Made by a program: the position numbers and the translations under genes. Under the pieces are notes generated by a model that had not been told where the DNA came from, ran no database searches, and saw only the letters and a list, made by a program, of their open reading frames with translations. Shown in pieces: positions 8,599 through 19,075 of a DNA stretch of 64,000 nucleotides; within the stretch, counting starts at the first letter, position 1; every line of letters begins with the position of its first letter. Origin of the DNA: an uncultured Pseudomonas sp. (GTDB taxonomy: Bacteria > Pseudomonadota > Gammaproteobacteria > Pseudomonadales > Pseudomonadaceae); contig CALUCI010000004.1 in the NCBI GenBank assembly GCA_943914515.1, forward strand, positions 1 through 64,000, given 5' to 3'.

Positions 8599-10372
8599 CG
8601 GCGTTGATCCACTCTTTCACGACCTGAGCCACACGACCCGGGTCTTCTGCCACCAGACTCTTGATAGCGTTGAGCTGGGCATCGTAACCCTCGCTCGGGC
8701 TAGGCAAGAGGATGCTTTGCGGACCACCCAGGCTGACCCGGTCGTTGGCGAGCTCGCCATCCAGACCGATCATGCCGCCCAGTTCCATGTCGCTGTCGTT
8801 GCTTGTGCTTTTGCCATTGCCGGTGATGTTGTTGAGCACCGGACGCAGCACCCCGAATACCAGGACCAGGATGAACAGGACGCCGAGCACTTGCTTGACG
8901 ATGTCCCAGAACCACGGCTGCGAGTAGAACGGAATTTCGCTGACGACTTCACCGCGGTCTGCCGCAAACGGCACGTTGATCACGCTGACACTGTCGCCAC
9001 GGCTGGCATCGAAGCCGACCGCGTCCTGCACCAGACGGGTGAAGCGCGCCAGGTCTTCGGCCGCCCACGGTACCCGCGTGCTGTTGCCGTTGGCCGGATC
9101 GATCTTGACCTGGTCATCCACCACGACCGCAACCGACAGACGGGTCAGGCGCCCCTGTTGCTGACGGGTATGGCTGATGGAGCGGTCCAGTTCGAAGTTC
9201 TTGGTCGATTGCAGACGCTTGTCCGCTGGATACGGTGCGAGCATCGGCTGGCCGGTGGCCGGGTCCATGATCTGCTGGCCGTTGGCATCGAGCAGCGGCT
9301 GGCCTGGCTGGATCGCGGCTGCCGCGCCTTGCGCAGCGCCACCGGTGGTCTGAGGTGCCGAGGCTGGGCCGGGGGGCTGGTTGCTCAATGCACCCGGCAC
9401 ACCCTGAGGGCCCATGCTGCTGGAGCGCTGCTCGTTGACCGACTGTTCGCTGCGCAACGCAGGCTGATCGGGGTTGAACTGCTCGGAAGTCGACTCCACC
9501 GCACTGAAGTCCACATCCGCGGAGACTTCGGCCTTGTAGCGGTCATTGCCCATCACCGGCTGGAGAATGTTGTGGACCCGCTGGGTCAGCAAACCTTCCA
9601 TGCGGCGGGTGTAATCGAACTGCTTGCCGGCAACGGTGAGTTCGGTGTTTTCCAGTTGGCTGGAAAGCAGGTTACCTTTTTGATCGACAACCGTGACTTG
9701 GGATTTGTCCAGCTCGGGAACACTGGTGGCAACCAGGTTGACGATGGCGCTGACCTGACCGGCCTCGAGCGCACGGCCCGGATACAGCTCTACCAGCACG
9801 GAAGCGCTCGGCTTGCGCTCGTCGCGGACGAACACCGAGCTTTTCGGAATGGCCAGGTGAACGCGAGCGCCCTTGACGTTGTTCAGGCTGGAGACGGTAC
9901 GGGCCAGTTCACCCTCGAGACCGCGGCGATAACGCGTGGCCTCCATGAATTGGCTGGTGCCCAGCCCCTGCTCCTTGTCGAGGATCTCGAAACCGACGTT
10001 GCCGTCGCTTGGCGTGACACCGGCAGCGGCGAGTTTCAGGCGCGCACGGGAAATATCGTCGGCCTTGACCAGCAAGGCGCCGGAATTGGGTTCGACGTTA
10101 TAGGGAATGTCGGCAGCGGCCAGGGTTTCCATGACCTGCTTGGTGTCCATGCCGGCGAGACTGCCGTACAGCGGCCGATAATCGGGCTGTTGCGACCAGA
10201 GCACCACGGCAAAGCCGATCGCCACGCTGGCAGCCAGGCCGACCAGCAGGCCGATCTGACGCAGCATGGGCATCTGTGAAATGTTTTCCAGGAACGACAT
10301 GCCGAACAGCGGCGGCTTGGGGGCCGGCGGGCCGTTCTTGGCGGGTACGTTATCGGCGACTGCATCGGCCAT
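8591..10372 (-). CDS. fliF: FliF, flagellar MS-ring protein
   Basis: A 593-residue protein that forms the MS ring in the inner membrane. The first transmembrane helix is at about 38-60, after a Pro-rich cytoplasmic start. The YscJ/FliF ring-building motifs follow (RGLEGELARTVSSLNNVKGARVHLAIPK). A Gln/Pro/Gly-rich periplasmic loop lies at about 300-370, and a second membrane helix at about 470 leads to the C-terminal FliG-binding tail. It is followed by fliG and preceded by fliE. Confidence 0.98.
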   Translation of the reverse strand: MADAVADNVPAKNGPPAPKPPLFGMSFLENISQMPMLRQIGLLVGLAASVAIGFAVVLWSQQPDYRPLYGSLAGMDTKQVMETLAAADIPYNVEPNSGALLVKADDISRARLKLAAAGVTPSDGNVGFEILDKEQGLGTSQFMEATRYRRGLEGELARTVSSLNNVKGARVHLAIPKSSVFVRDERKPSASVLVELYPGRALEAGQVSAIVNLVATSVPELDKSQVTVVDQKGNLLSSQLENTELTVAGKQFDYTRRMEGLLTQRVHNILQPVMGNDRYKAEVSADVDFSAVESTSEQFNPDQPALRSEQSVNEQRSSSMGPQGVPGALSNQPPGPASAPQTTGGAAQGAAAAIQPGQPLLDANGQQIMDPATGQPMLAPYPADKRLQSTKNFELDRSISHTRQQQGRLTRLSVAVVVDDQVKIDPANGNSTRVPWAAEDLARFTRLVQDAVGFDASRGDSVSVINVPFAADRGEVVSEIPFYSQPWFWDIVKQVLGVLFILVLVFGVLRPVLNNITGNGKSTSNDSDMELGGMIGLDGELANDRVSLGGPQSILLPSPSEGYDAQLNAIKSLVAEDPGRVAQVVKEWINADE

Positions 10373-10387
10373 GAATCAATCTCGCCC

Positions 10388-10714
10388 TTATACCGGCATC
10401 TGCATGATGTCTTGATACGCCTGCACCAGCTTGTTGCGGACCTGGGTCAGCGCCTGGAACGAGACACTGGCCTTTTGCGACGCGATCATCACGTCGGTGA
10501 GGTCGACACCGCTCTTGCCGATTTCGAATGCATTGGCCAGTTGGTTCGATGCCTGCTGGGTGTCGTTGACCTTGTTGATGGCCTGCCCGAGCAAGTCGCC
10601 AAAACTGCTGGCCCCGAGTTCTGGTACCTGGGCAGCCTTCGGCGCAGACATGGCTTCCATTTGCATGGCGCGCATGTCCAGCATCAATCGATTGAATTCA
10701 ACACCTTGGCTCAT
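10388..10714 (-). CDS. fliE: FliE, MS-ring/rod adapter protein
   Basis: A 108-residue rod adapter between the MS ring and the proximal rod, and among the first export substrates. The C-terminal D0 helices (LTDVMIASQKASVSFQALTQ, VRNKLVQAYQDIMQMPV) are diagnostic. It is the first gene of the fliEFGHIJ operon and has its own sigma-54 promoter at 10775-10790. Confidence 0.96.
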   Translation of the reverse strand: MSQGVEFNRLMLDMRAMQMEAMSAPKAAQVPELGASSFGDLLGQAINKVNDTQQASNQLANAFEIGKSGVDLTDVMIASQKASVSFQALTQVRNKLVQAYQDIMQMPV

Positions 10715-10774
10715 GGACTTCTCTCTCCGACGGCCCGCATTTTTTTGACACTACGCAGCGGATGAATTGGACTT

Positions 10775-10790
10775 AGCAACAAGAGTGCCA
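10775..10790 (-). promoter_or_regulatory. Sigma-54 promoter of fliE
   Basis: The minus strand reads TGGCACTCTTGTTGCT, an essentially consensus -24 (TGGCAC) and -12 (TTGCT) pair, about 60 bases upstream of fliE in the 113-base gap to fleR. Known biology: the fliE operon is FleR/RpoN-dependent in P. aeruginosa. Confidence 0.9.
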
Positions 10791-10827
10791 GCTACGTCCG
10801 ATTTGGTGAAACGCGGGTTCGATACCC

Positions 10828-12209
<1,382 letters not shown>

Positions 12210-12213
<4 letters not shown>

Positions 12214-13415
12214 GCCAAAGCCTCCCGCGCTGCACCGATCAAAGGCAACGTGACGATGGCGCAGGTGCCGCGCCCCTTGCGTGAAAACAACTGCAACTCC
12301 CCCTGATGAGCCCGGGCAACAGCCGTGACCACAGCCAGCCCCAGCCCGGTGCCGGTGGCCTTGGTGGTCAGGAAGGGTTCGCCCAGGCGCTGCAGCAGAT
12401 CACTGTCGATGCCTGGACCGGCATCACTGACACAGAGCCGCAACGTCGAGTCACGGCGATACAGGTGAATCTTGATCCGGGCCGGACCGGCACTGGCTTG
12501 CAAGGCATTTTCCACCAGGTTGAGCACTGCCCCCACCAGGGTGTCACGGTTGCACAGCAACTCCCCCAGGTGGCTATCGCACTGCCAGCGCACATTGTGC
12601 CCCTGCACCTGAACCTGTGCAGCCTGCTGCAAGGCCTGAAACAGAGCCTTGGGCGTGAGGCGGTCGGTCAGGGGCAGTTCACCGCGGGCGAACACCAGCA
12701 TGTCGCGGACCTGATGTTCCAGCTCATGAAGGCGTTCTTTGAGATTTCCGGCAAAACGCTGCCTGGTTTCTGCTGGCAGGGTCTGCTCGGCGAGGTGACT
12801 GGCATAAAGCAGCGCGGCAGACAGCGGCGTACGAATCTGATGAGCCAGCGACGCCACCATTCGCCCAAGGGTCGAGAGCCGCTCATGACGGGCGAGCTGA
12901 TCCTGCAGATGACGGGTTTCGGTCAAGTCGTTGAGCAATACCAACTGACCAGGCTCGGCATCCAGCGAGCGGGTGGCAATCGACAGGCGCCGGCCATCCC
13001 GAAGCGACACTTCATGCCCATCATCCTCGCGCGGCGCAAAGCTGCGACCGATGACCTGACGCCACAGCTCCCCCACCAGCGGCTCACCCAGCAGCTCAAA
13101 CGCCGCAGGATTGGCTTCACGAACCTTGCCGTGGCCATCAATGACAATGACACCGCCAGGCAGCAGATCGAGCAGGTTCTGCAGGCGGTTGGCGAGTCGC
13201 TCTTTTTCCGCCAGCTCGGACATGCGCTGGGCACTGACCACCGCCAACTCACCCTTGAGCTCGGTCACCCTCGCTTCGAGCAGGTTGTAGGACTGGCTGA
13301 GCTGGGTGGACATCTGGTCGAACAGGGCAAACGCCTGCTCCAACCCGACGCGACTCTGCTGCTCGGCGGCGTCCGGACGTTGCGATTCAGGAGAAGTGGT
13401 AGCGGCGTGGGGCAT
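12210..13415 (-). CDS. fleS: FleS, flagellar sensor histidine kinase
   Basis: A 401-residue cytoplasmic kinase for FleR. A coiled-coil and PAS domain (LLPGGVIVIDGHGKVREANPA) are followed by a HisKA domain with the phospho-histidine in LASLAHQIRTPLSAALLY, then HATPase_c with N-box LNLVENALQAS and the G1/G2 boxes SDAGPGID and TGTGLGLAVV. No membrane helix is seen. ATG at 13415 was preferred over an upstream TTG five codons earlier. A sigma-54 promoter lies at 13468-13483. Confidence 0.95.
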
Positions 13416-13467
13416 CGTGCTCTCTCGCAAGGCTTACCGTCATAAAACGGTATGTTCAAAGCGGTAT

Positions 13468-13483
13468 AGCAATAGGCATGCCG
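13468..13483 (-). promoter_or_regulatory. Sigma-54 promoter of fleSR
   Basis: The minus strand reads CGGCATGCCTATTGCT, with -24 GGCATG and -12 TTGCT at canonical spacing, about 53 bases upstream of fleS. FleQ/RpoN control of fleSR is established in P. aeruginosa. Confidence 0.78.
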
Positions 13484-13525
13484 GAAACTTTTCCGTCATG
13501 AAGAGGCAAGGCAGGGAGATACAGC

Positions 13526-13544
13526 AAAGCCCGTCAGGACGGGC
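13526..13544 (-). terminator. Probable terminator after fleQ
   Basis: A perfect GCCCGTC / GACGGGC hairpin at 13529-13544, followed on the minus strand by TTTGCTG. It stands between the fleQ stop and the fleSR promoter. The T-run is short, so termination may be partial. Confidence 0.55.
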
Positions 13545-13616
13545 ATTTACCTTATAAAAAGAAAGGGTTCTGAAAAAACGGCAAGCCGACATCGGCTTCG
13601 CCGCAGGCAGCAGGCG

Positions 13617-15092
13617 TCAATCCTCCGCCTGCTCGTCTCCATCGCGACGGCTCATGCCGTACTTGCGCATTTTCTCCACCAGGGTGGTACGGCGAATCCG
13701 CAACCGCTCGGCTGCACGTGCCACGATACCGTTGGCATCGTCCAGTGCCTGCTGGATCAGCCCCTGCTCGAGACTGCCAAGGTAGTCCTTGAGGTCCAGA
13801 CCTTCGGGGGGAAGCATCGCATTGGTCGGGAAGCTTGGCGCATGACCGTTGATTGCAACACGTTCTTCCAGATCGGAGCGCAGATGATCAACCAGTTGCT
13901 CGTCTTCATCGTCCACGTAGCGGAATTTCTTCGGCAGCTCCGCAACGCCGATGACGCCATACGGATGCATGATCGCCATGCGCTCGACCAGGTTGGCCAA
14001 CTCACGGACGTTGCCTGGCCAGCCATGCCGGCACAGCGACATGATTGCCGCCGAGTTGAAGCGGATCGAGCCACGTTTTTCGTGCTCCATCCGTGAAATC
14101 AGCTCGTTCATCAGCAGCGGGATGTCTTCGACACGCTCACGCAGAGGCGCCATCTCGATCGGGAATACGTTGAGGCGGTAATAAAGATCCTCACGGAAAG
14201 AACCGACCTCGATCATGCTCTCCAGATTCTTGTGCGTAGCAGCGATGATGCGCACATCAATGCTCTGGGTCTTGTTGCTGCCGACCCGCTCAAAGGTGCG
14301 CTCCTGCAGGACACGCAACAATTTCACCTGCATCGGAAGCGGCATGTCGCCGATTTCATCGAGGAACAGGGTGCCGCCGTTGGCGAGCTCGAAACGTCCG
14401 GCACGGCTGGTGATGGCGCCGGTAAACGCGCCCTTCTCGTGCCCGAACAGCTCGCTTTCCAGCAACTCAGCCGGAATCGCACCGCAATTGACCGGCACGA
14501 ACGGCGCCTCACGGCGCTTGGAATGGTAGTGAAGGTTGCGCGCGACAACTTCCTTGCCGGTTCCGGACTCACCCAGGATGAGTACGCTGGCATCGGTGTC
14601 GGCCACCTGCTGCATCATCTGGCGAACGTGCTGGATGGCACGGCTGGTACCCACAAGGCTGCGGAACAGGTTGGGTTCGCGCTGACGACCACGCTCACGG
14701 GCCTGGTCATACATTTCACGATAGACCTGGGCGCGATGCAGGGAATCCAGCAGATTGCTGTAGCTCGGCGGCATTTCAAGGGTTGAAAGCACGCGCCGAC
14801 GCAAGTCTTCAGGAAGCTCGAGCGAAGAAAGTTCGCCCAAAAGCAAAACAGGAAGGAACTCATCCCAGGCAGCTACTGTCTTAAGCAAACCCAAAATGCC
14901 GGTCGGAGCATCGACAGCCCCGATGAGAACGCAAAGCACTTCGCGGCTGGACGACAACGACTCGACAACCTGCTGCCAGTCATGGCTTGAGCAGGCTAAA
15001 TTTTCTTCCCCAAGAAAATTCAACACCACCGCCAGGTCACGGCGGCGAGCACTATCGTCATCGATCAGGAGAATTTTGGTTTCACGCCACAT
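13617..15092 (-). CDS. fleQ: FleQ, master flagellar regulator and c-di-GMP-responsive activator
   Basis: A 491-residue enhancer-binding protein at the top of the Pseudomonas flagellar hierarchy; it also controls exopolysaccharide genes in response to c-di-GMP. The N-terminal receiver-like domain has no phosphorylatable aspartate at the usual place (CVLIGAVDAPTG), a known FleQ trait. The AAA+ domain has Walker A GESGTGKE at 174-181 and GAFTGA at 221-226, and the C-terminal Fis-type HTH is ARAAERLRIRRTTLVEKMRK. It stands as its own transcription unit between fliT and fleS. Confidence 0.97.
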   Translation of the reverse strand: MWRETKILLIDDDSARRRDLAVVLNFLGEENLACSSHDWQQVVESLSSSREVLCVLIGAVDAPTGILGLLKTVAAWDEFLPVLLLGELSSLELPEDLRRRVLSTLEMPPSYSNLLDSLHRAQVYREMYDQARERGRQREPNLFRSLVGTSRAIQHVRQMMQQVADTDASVLILGESGTGKEVVARNLHYHSKRREAPFVPVNCGAIPAELLESELFGHEKGAFTGAITSRAGRFELANGGTLFLDEIGDMPLPMQVKLLRVLQERTFERVGSNKTQSIDVRIIAATHKNLESMIEVGSFREDLYYRLNVFPIEMAPLRERVEDIPLLMNELISRMEHEKRGSIRFNSAAIMSLCRHGWPGNVRELANLVERMAIMHPYGVIGVAELPKKFRYVDDEDEQLVDHLRSDLEERVAINGHAPSFPTNAMLPPEGLDLKDYLGSLEQGLIQQALDDANGIVARAAERLRIRRTTLVEKMRKYGMSRRDGDEQAED

Positions 15093-15179
15093 GCAATAGC
15101 AACTTCCCTAGTCAACTCGAGGCCCGATCGGGGCATGCTCGACATCATTCCGACTGAACGGTCAGTGTTCCGACGTCCG

Positions 15180-15209
15180 AAATTAGAAAACAGCCACTAG
15201 TTAAGTCAA
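15180..15209 (-). promoter_or_regulatory. Possible sigma-70 promoter of fleQ
   Basis: On the minus strand TTGACT is followed after 18 bases by TAATTT, about 90 bases upstream of the fleQ start, in an AT-rich patch that stands out from its surroundings. fleQ is known to be RpoD/Vfr-controlled in P. aeruginosa. An overlapping alternative, TTGACT-17-TTAACT, lies slightly upstream, so the exact pair is uncertain. Confidence 0.4.
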
Positions 15210-15260
15210 AAAACCTTTAACAGTCAAATTTATGGCGCGTAACTGATTTTCGATCAACCG

Positions 15261-15557
15261 TCAGCGGTACAGATGGTATACCTTTGTCGCTTGCTGCGCT
15301 TGCTTGATCTTGGACATCTCGTCGGCGATGGCCTGACGCTCTTCAGTCGCCACGTCGATCAGTTGTCGATAGACCCCCAGCAGATCCTGAAGGTTATCCC
15401 GCAACGCCTCTTCGTCAACCGGCGCCGCACTCATTACCTCGTCCATACAGGCGCGGCAGGCCTGGTCCAGCTCACCTACCGCATCCCAATCCCGCTCGGC
15501 CAGTGCGTCGACCAATGCTTCACGGGTTTCCTCTATTCGCTTGAGCACAGCACTCAT
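15261..15557 (-). CDS. fliT: FliT-like flagellar chaperone
   Basis: A 98-residue helical, acidic protein downstream of fliS, the position of the FliT/FliT-like chaperone that caps FliD before export. It has no cysteine-rich or membrane segment. ATG at 15557 (MSAVLKRIEETREALVDAL) was chosen because an upstream in-frame extension overlaps fliS without conserved content. Sequence identity to enteric FliT is low in general, so position carries much of the call. Confidence 0.75.
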   Translation of the reverse strand: MSAVLKRIEETREALVDALAERDWDAVGELDQACRACMDEVMSAAPVDEEALRDNLQDLLGVYRQLIDVATEERQAIADEMSKIKQAQQATKVYHLYR

Positions 15558-15583
15558 CACGACGCCCTCATCGCAACTGGTTA

Positions 15584-15964
15584 TTATGGGGAAACCGCGT
15601 CCCACCCTTCCTTGACCGTAGTCAATAAATCGCTCACTTCATCCAGCACGGACGAATCATTTTTCAGGTTCGCCTCGCTCAGGCGGCTGATCATGTACAG
15701 GTAAAGCGAGTCAAGGCGCTCGAGCTCAGGGGTCATGTTGTCTCGATCGAGACCTTCACGCAGGCCGCCGACGATACCGACCGCCTTGCCGATAGCGATT
15801 CCTTTTCCTGCCAGATCCTTGCGCTCCAGCGCACCTTTGGCCTGGGCAATACGATCCAGACCACCCTCCATGAGCATCTGCACCAGACGATGCGGGCTGG
15901 CTTCGGAAGTTTGGGCCTGAGCACTGATTTTCTGATACTGACGAAGGGCCAACATCGGGTTCAT
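15584..15964 (-). CDS. fliS: FliS, flagellin export chaperone
   Basis: A 126-residue four-helix chaperone that binds the C-terminus of FliC and prevents premature polymerisation. The family start MNPMLALRQYQKISAQAQT and the motif SPHRLVQMLMEGGLDRIAQAKGAL are present. It lies in the usual fliD-fliS-fliT order, with a hairpin terminator between fliD and fliS. Confidence 0.95.
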   Translation of the reverse strand: MNPMLALRQYQKISAQAQTSEASPHRLVQMLMEGGLDRIAQAKGALERKDLAGKGIAIGKAVGIVGGLREGLDRDNMTPELERLDSLYLYMISRLSEANLKNDSSVLDEVSDLLTTVKEGWDAVSP

Positions 15965-16035
15965 GCTTATACCTCACGACAAATTGCTGTATGACCGGGC
16001 TATCGACCCTGCGTCAAAAAACTTTAGAGAAGATG

Positions 16036-16075
16036 CAAAAAGCCCGACATGCTGCGAGCGCACTGCCGGGCTTTT
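16036..16075 (-). terminator. Rho-independent terminator between fliD and fliS
   Basis: On the minus strand AAAAGCCCGGC ... GTCGGGCTTTTTGC forms an 11-bp stem with one mismatch and ends in five T. It would end or attenuate transcripts from fliD and flaG, leaving fliS-fliT to read-through or to a separate promoter. Confidence 0.75.
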
Positions 16076-16091
16076 GGCGTCAACCATGAAA

Positions 16092-17486
16092 TCAGGAGTT
16101 CTTGGCCTGCGCGCTCATTGCCGCGAAGATCGAGGTGATGTTATCGCGCTGCGCATTGAGTTTGCCAACCAGGGTATCCATCGCGTTGTACTTCTTGGTC
16201 AACGAGTCGGTCATCGCGGTGATCCGCGCATCCAGCGTTGACTGCTGCAGGGTCAGGCTCTTCTTGGCGGACTCGAGGATCTTGGAGCGATCGTCCAGCA
16301 GGCCACCCGTTTGCGAGTAGGGCTCCAGCGCGGTGGTCATGCGGGTCAGCAGACCATCATCACCGGTGAACAGCTTTTCAATGCCGCCACCGAGCTTCTG
16401 GACTTCGATCGCCTTGGTGAACTTGGTGGAGTCCAGCTCGAGCAGACCGGTTTCCTGAACCGTGTTGATGCCCAGTTGCGACAACACCTGCAGGTTGCCA
16501 GCACCGGTTGCCGGGACCACCAGTTGATCGCGCAGGGTCTTGAGCATGTTGCGGGCCACCGAGTCACCCGAGAGGGCAGGCGCTGCGCCCAGGGTACCGT
16601 CGGCGTTCTTGGTCGCCTGGCTCAGGCTGGTGACCGTCTTGACCAGGGTGTTGTAGGCGTCGACAAAGGTCTGGACCGACTTCTTCAGACCTTCGGTGTT
16701 GGTGCCGACGGTGACAGTGGTTTCACCCTTGGCTACCAGGTCGAAGGTCAGGCCGCTGACCGCATTCTCGACCTTGTTCGACTTGCTGGTGAGCGGCATT
16801 CCGTCGATCTGGAACACCGCATCCTTGGCTTTCGCACTGATGTAGCCTGCACCGGCGCCGCTCATCGCCGTGGTGCCGGTGATTTCCAGCTCGGTGATGC
16901 CGCTGACCGAGATATCGGAGCCCTCACCGGTGTTCGTCGATGTCAACACCAGGCGCGAACCGGTGCCGTCATTGATGATGTTGGCCATGATGCCTTTGTT
17001 GTTGACCTGGCCGTTGATCGTGTCGCGCACCGACTGCAGGGTGGCATTTTCACCGATCTCGACCGTGTAATTCTGGCCACCCTGCGAAATGGTCAGCACG
17101 CCTTCACTGATGGCGTCGGTGCTGGAACCAAAACGCTGGCTGGCAACCTTGGACGCGGTTGCCAGACTGTCTACCTTGACGTTGTACATCCCGCCGACAG
17201 CCGAGTTGCCCGCCGTCGCCTTGACGGTTTTCTCGTCGCCGCTGGTGGCGCTGTAGCCAACGAACTGGGGCGAAGTCGTGCTGTTCAGCTTTTCGAGCGC
17301 AGTCTTGTAAGCAGCCAATGCGCTTTTCAGACTGCCAATTGCCGAAATCGAGGCCGTATTGGCCTTGGTCTGGCGGTCGATCTGGCTTTGCTTAGGCGTT
17401 TTTTCAGCGTCAACCAAGGCTTTGACAATTGCAGTGGTATCCAGGCCGCTGCCCAGGCCCAGGGCCGGTAGAATTGGACTTGCCAT
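16092..17486 (-). CDS. fliD: FliD, flagellar filament cap protein
   Basis: A 464-residue cap protein that folds flagellin subunits at the filament tip. The N-terminal D0 segment (LGLGSGLDTTAIVKALVDAE) and the C-terminal helices (TSIFAAMSAQAKNS preceded by YNAMDTLVGKLNAQRDNI) are conserved. The central domains are variable as usual. It follows flaG by 79 bases. Confidence 0.96.
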   Translation of the reverse strand: MASPILPALGLGSGLDTTAIVKALVDAEKTPKQSQIDRQTKANTASISAIGSLKSALAAYKTALEKLNSTTSPQFVGYSATSGDEKTVKATAGNSAVGGMYNVKVDSLATASKVASQRFGSSTDAISEGVLTISQGGQNYTVEIGENATLQSVRDTINGQVNNKGIMANIINDGTGSRLVLTSTNTGEGSDISVSGITELEITGTTAMSGAGAGYISAKAKDAVFQIDGMPLTSKSNKVENAVSGLTFDLVAKGETTVTVGTNTEGLKKSVQTFVDAYNTLVKTVTSLSQATKNADGTLGAAPALSGDSVARNMLKTLRDQLVVPATGAGNLQVLSQLGINTVQETGLLELDSTKFTKAIEVQKLGGGIEKLFTGDDGLLTRMTTALEPYSQTGGLLDDRSKILESAKKSLTLQQSTLDARITAMTDSLTKKYNAMDTLVGKLNAQRDNITSIFAAMSAQAKNS

Positions 17487-17565
17487 GTTTCTCTCCTTTT
17501 TGGTTCACGCCAAACGCTTGACAATTACCGCACGAACCGCAGACACATCAATTTTCGTACCGCTT

Positions 17566-17934
17566 TCAGACTTTTTCGTCGAAGAGCAGACTGTTGACAT
17601 CGTGCAGGCTTTTCGCCAATTCCAGCGCGGTTTCCGATGGAATCTGTCGAATCACTTCACCGCTGTCGCGGGCAACGACCTTGACGACGACGGTACCAGT
17701 GGAGTCATCCACCGAGAATTCCAGGTTGCGTTGCAACGACTGGACGAAATCCTGAATCGCGTTGACGGCCGATTGCAATTCAGTGGTATCGGAATTCTTC
17801 TCTGCCGCGACTGCCGACAGGGACGGTTTGCTGTAGACCTTGTCGGTCGAGCCCTGTTCAGCAGTTTTGTCCTGCTGAGCCGTAGCTGTCGACGAGGCCG
17901 GGTAAGACGGGTTCAACCTGACGCTCATGTCCAT
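17566..17934 (-). CDS. flaG: FlaG family flagellar protein
   Basis: A 122-residue FlaG protein; in Pseudomonas it affects filament length. The Ser/Thr/Ala-rich start is followed by the conserved C-terminal half (NLEFSVDDSTGTVVVKVVARDSGEVIRQIPSE). A strong GGAGG precedes the ATG, and a terminator hairpin separates it from fliC. The second ATG two codons later is an alternative start. Confidence 0.93.
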   Translation of the reverse strand: MDMSVRLNPSYPASSTATAQQDKTAEQGSTDKVYSKPSLSAVAAEKNSDTTELQSAVNAIQDFVQSLQRNLEFSVDDSTGTVVVKVVARDSGEVIRQIPSETALELAKSLHDVNSLLFDEKV

Positions 17935-17958
17935 CGCCCATCACCTCCAAAGTAAAAG

Positions 17959-17987
17959 GCGAGGGAATGCTCACGCACCCCCTCGCC
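17959..17987 (-). terminator. Terminator of fliC
   Basis: A GGCGAGGG / CCCTCGCC 8-bp stem, followed on the minus strand by TTTTACTTT, lies 17 bases after the fliC stop and directly before the flaG ribosome-binding site. It should end most fliC message and let a minority read into flaG-fliD. Confidence 0.75.
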
Positions 17988-18003
17988 GAACTTCATCGCG
18001 CTA

Positions 18004-18858
18004 TTACTGAAGCAGTTTCAGTACGGCGGATGGCAGTTGGTTGGCCTGGGCCAGAACTGCGGTGGACGCTTGCTGCAGAGTTTGCTGCTTGGTCAGCTGA
18101 GCAGTTTCTGCGGCGAAGTCGGTGTCCTGAACGCGGCCTTGGGCAGCAACGGCGTTTTCGTTCATGCTGTTCAGGTTGTTGATGGTGCTCTGGAAACGGT
18201 TTTGAACAGCACCGAGTTCCGATTTCTTGTCGTCGATCTTCTGCAGAGCAGCGTCGATGGCGGTGATGGCAGCATCAGCGGAGGTGTGAACAGCGGAGTC
18301 GGAAGTACCCGAGATCGCCAGAGTACCGGTACCGACCGCCAGGGTCGAAGCGGCGAAGCTGGTGCTCATTACAACGCTGATGACCTGGTCGGTACCGGTC
18401 ATTGCGCCAACCTGGAACTGCATGGTGCCAGCACTGGCGTCCAGCAGGTGCTTGCTGGTGCCGTAGGTGGTGGACGAAGCGATACGAGTGATCTCGTCGG
18501 ACTTGGCCGCGAACTCTTTGTTCAGAGCAGCGCGTTCAGTGGTGCCGTTGGAGTCGTTTCGTGCTTGCAGAGCCAGTTCACGCATCCGTTGCAGGATGTT
18601 GGTGATTTCGGACAGTGCGCCTTCAGCCGTCTGGGTGATGGACATACCGTCGTTGGCGTTCTTGATGGCTACGGTCGAACCGGTAACCATGGTCTGCAGC
18701 TTGTTGGCGATCTGCTGACCAGCAGCGTCGTCTTTGGCGCTGTTGATACGCAGGCCGGACGACAGACGAGTCATCGAGGTGCTCAGCGCGTCGGAAGCTT
18801 TGTTCAGGTTCTTCTGCACGCCCAGCGAAGTGGTGTTGGTGTTTACGGTTAATGCCAT
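18004..18858 (-). CDS. fliC: FliC, flagellin
   Basis: A 284-residue flagellin, short like those of P. syringae and many P. fluorescens strains (P. aeruginosa has 394 or more). The conserved N-terminal D0/D1 runs to about residue 140 and the C-terminal D1/D0 from about 200 (LNSMNENAVAAQGRVQDTDFAAE, TAVLAQANQLPSAVLKLL). The short central part, rich in Ser/Thr (about 140-200), is the surface that carries O-glycans in relatives. The flg22-type epitope region reads RLSSGLRINSAKDDAAGQQI. A sigma-28 promoter lies upstream. Confidence 0.98.
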   Translation of the reverse strand: MALTVNTNTTSLGVQKNLNKASDALSTSMTRLSSGLRINSAKDDAAGQQIANKLQTMVTGSTVAIKNANDGMSITQTAEGALSEITNILQRMRELALQARNDSNGTTERAALNKEFAAKSDEITRIASSTTYGTSKHLLDASAGTMQFQVGAMTGTDQVISVVMSTSFAASTLAVGTGTLAISGTSDSAVHTSADAAITAIDAALQKIDDKKSELGAVQNRFQSTINNLNSMNENAVAAQGRVQDTDFAAETAQLTKQQTLQQASTAVLAQANQLPSAVLKLLQ

Positions 18859-18938
18859 GACGAATTCCTCGTTGGATGGATACTGCGGCTTCCGGCCCTG
18901 GCATCCGCCGGGTGTGGCCTAGAGAACCTTCGTAATGT

Positions 18939-18965
18939 TTATCGTCGGATTTGCAGGTTGCTTTA
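18939..18965 (-). promoter_or_regulatory. Sigma-28 (FliA) promoter of fliC
   Basis: The minus strand reads TAAAG, 14 bases, then GACGATAA. This matches the FliA pattern TAAAGTTT-N11-GCCGATAA in both spacing and core, with one mismatch in the -10. It gives a 5' leader of about 75 bases before the fliC ATG. Confidence 0.85.
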
Positions 18966-19075
18966 GGAGATTTTCAAAAAAAAATGCCATCACCCCGCCA
19001 CCCCTTGCAAAACAGGCACTTGCCGGGAACTGCCCGGCTTGCACGCAAACACACAATGTGACAGCCATCACACTT

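Noticed and set aside
10184..10193. GCCGATAA in fliF as a FliA -10 element
   Set aside because: Plus-strand orientation inside a minus-strand gene, without a -35 TAAAG at the right distance.
15123..15132. Palindrome CCCGATCGGG upstream of fleQ as a regulator site
   Set aside because: Short, with no match to a known Vfr or FleQ box that could be shown; left unassigned.
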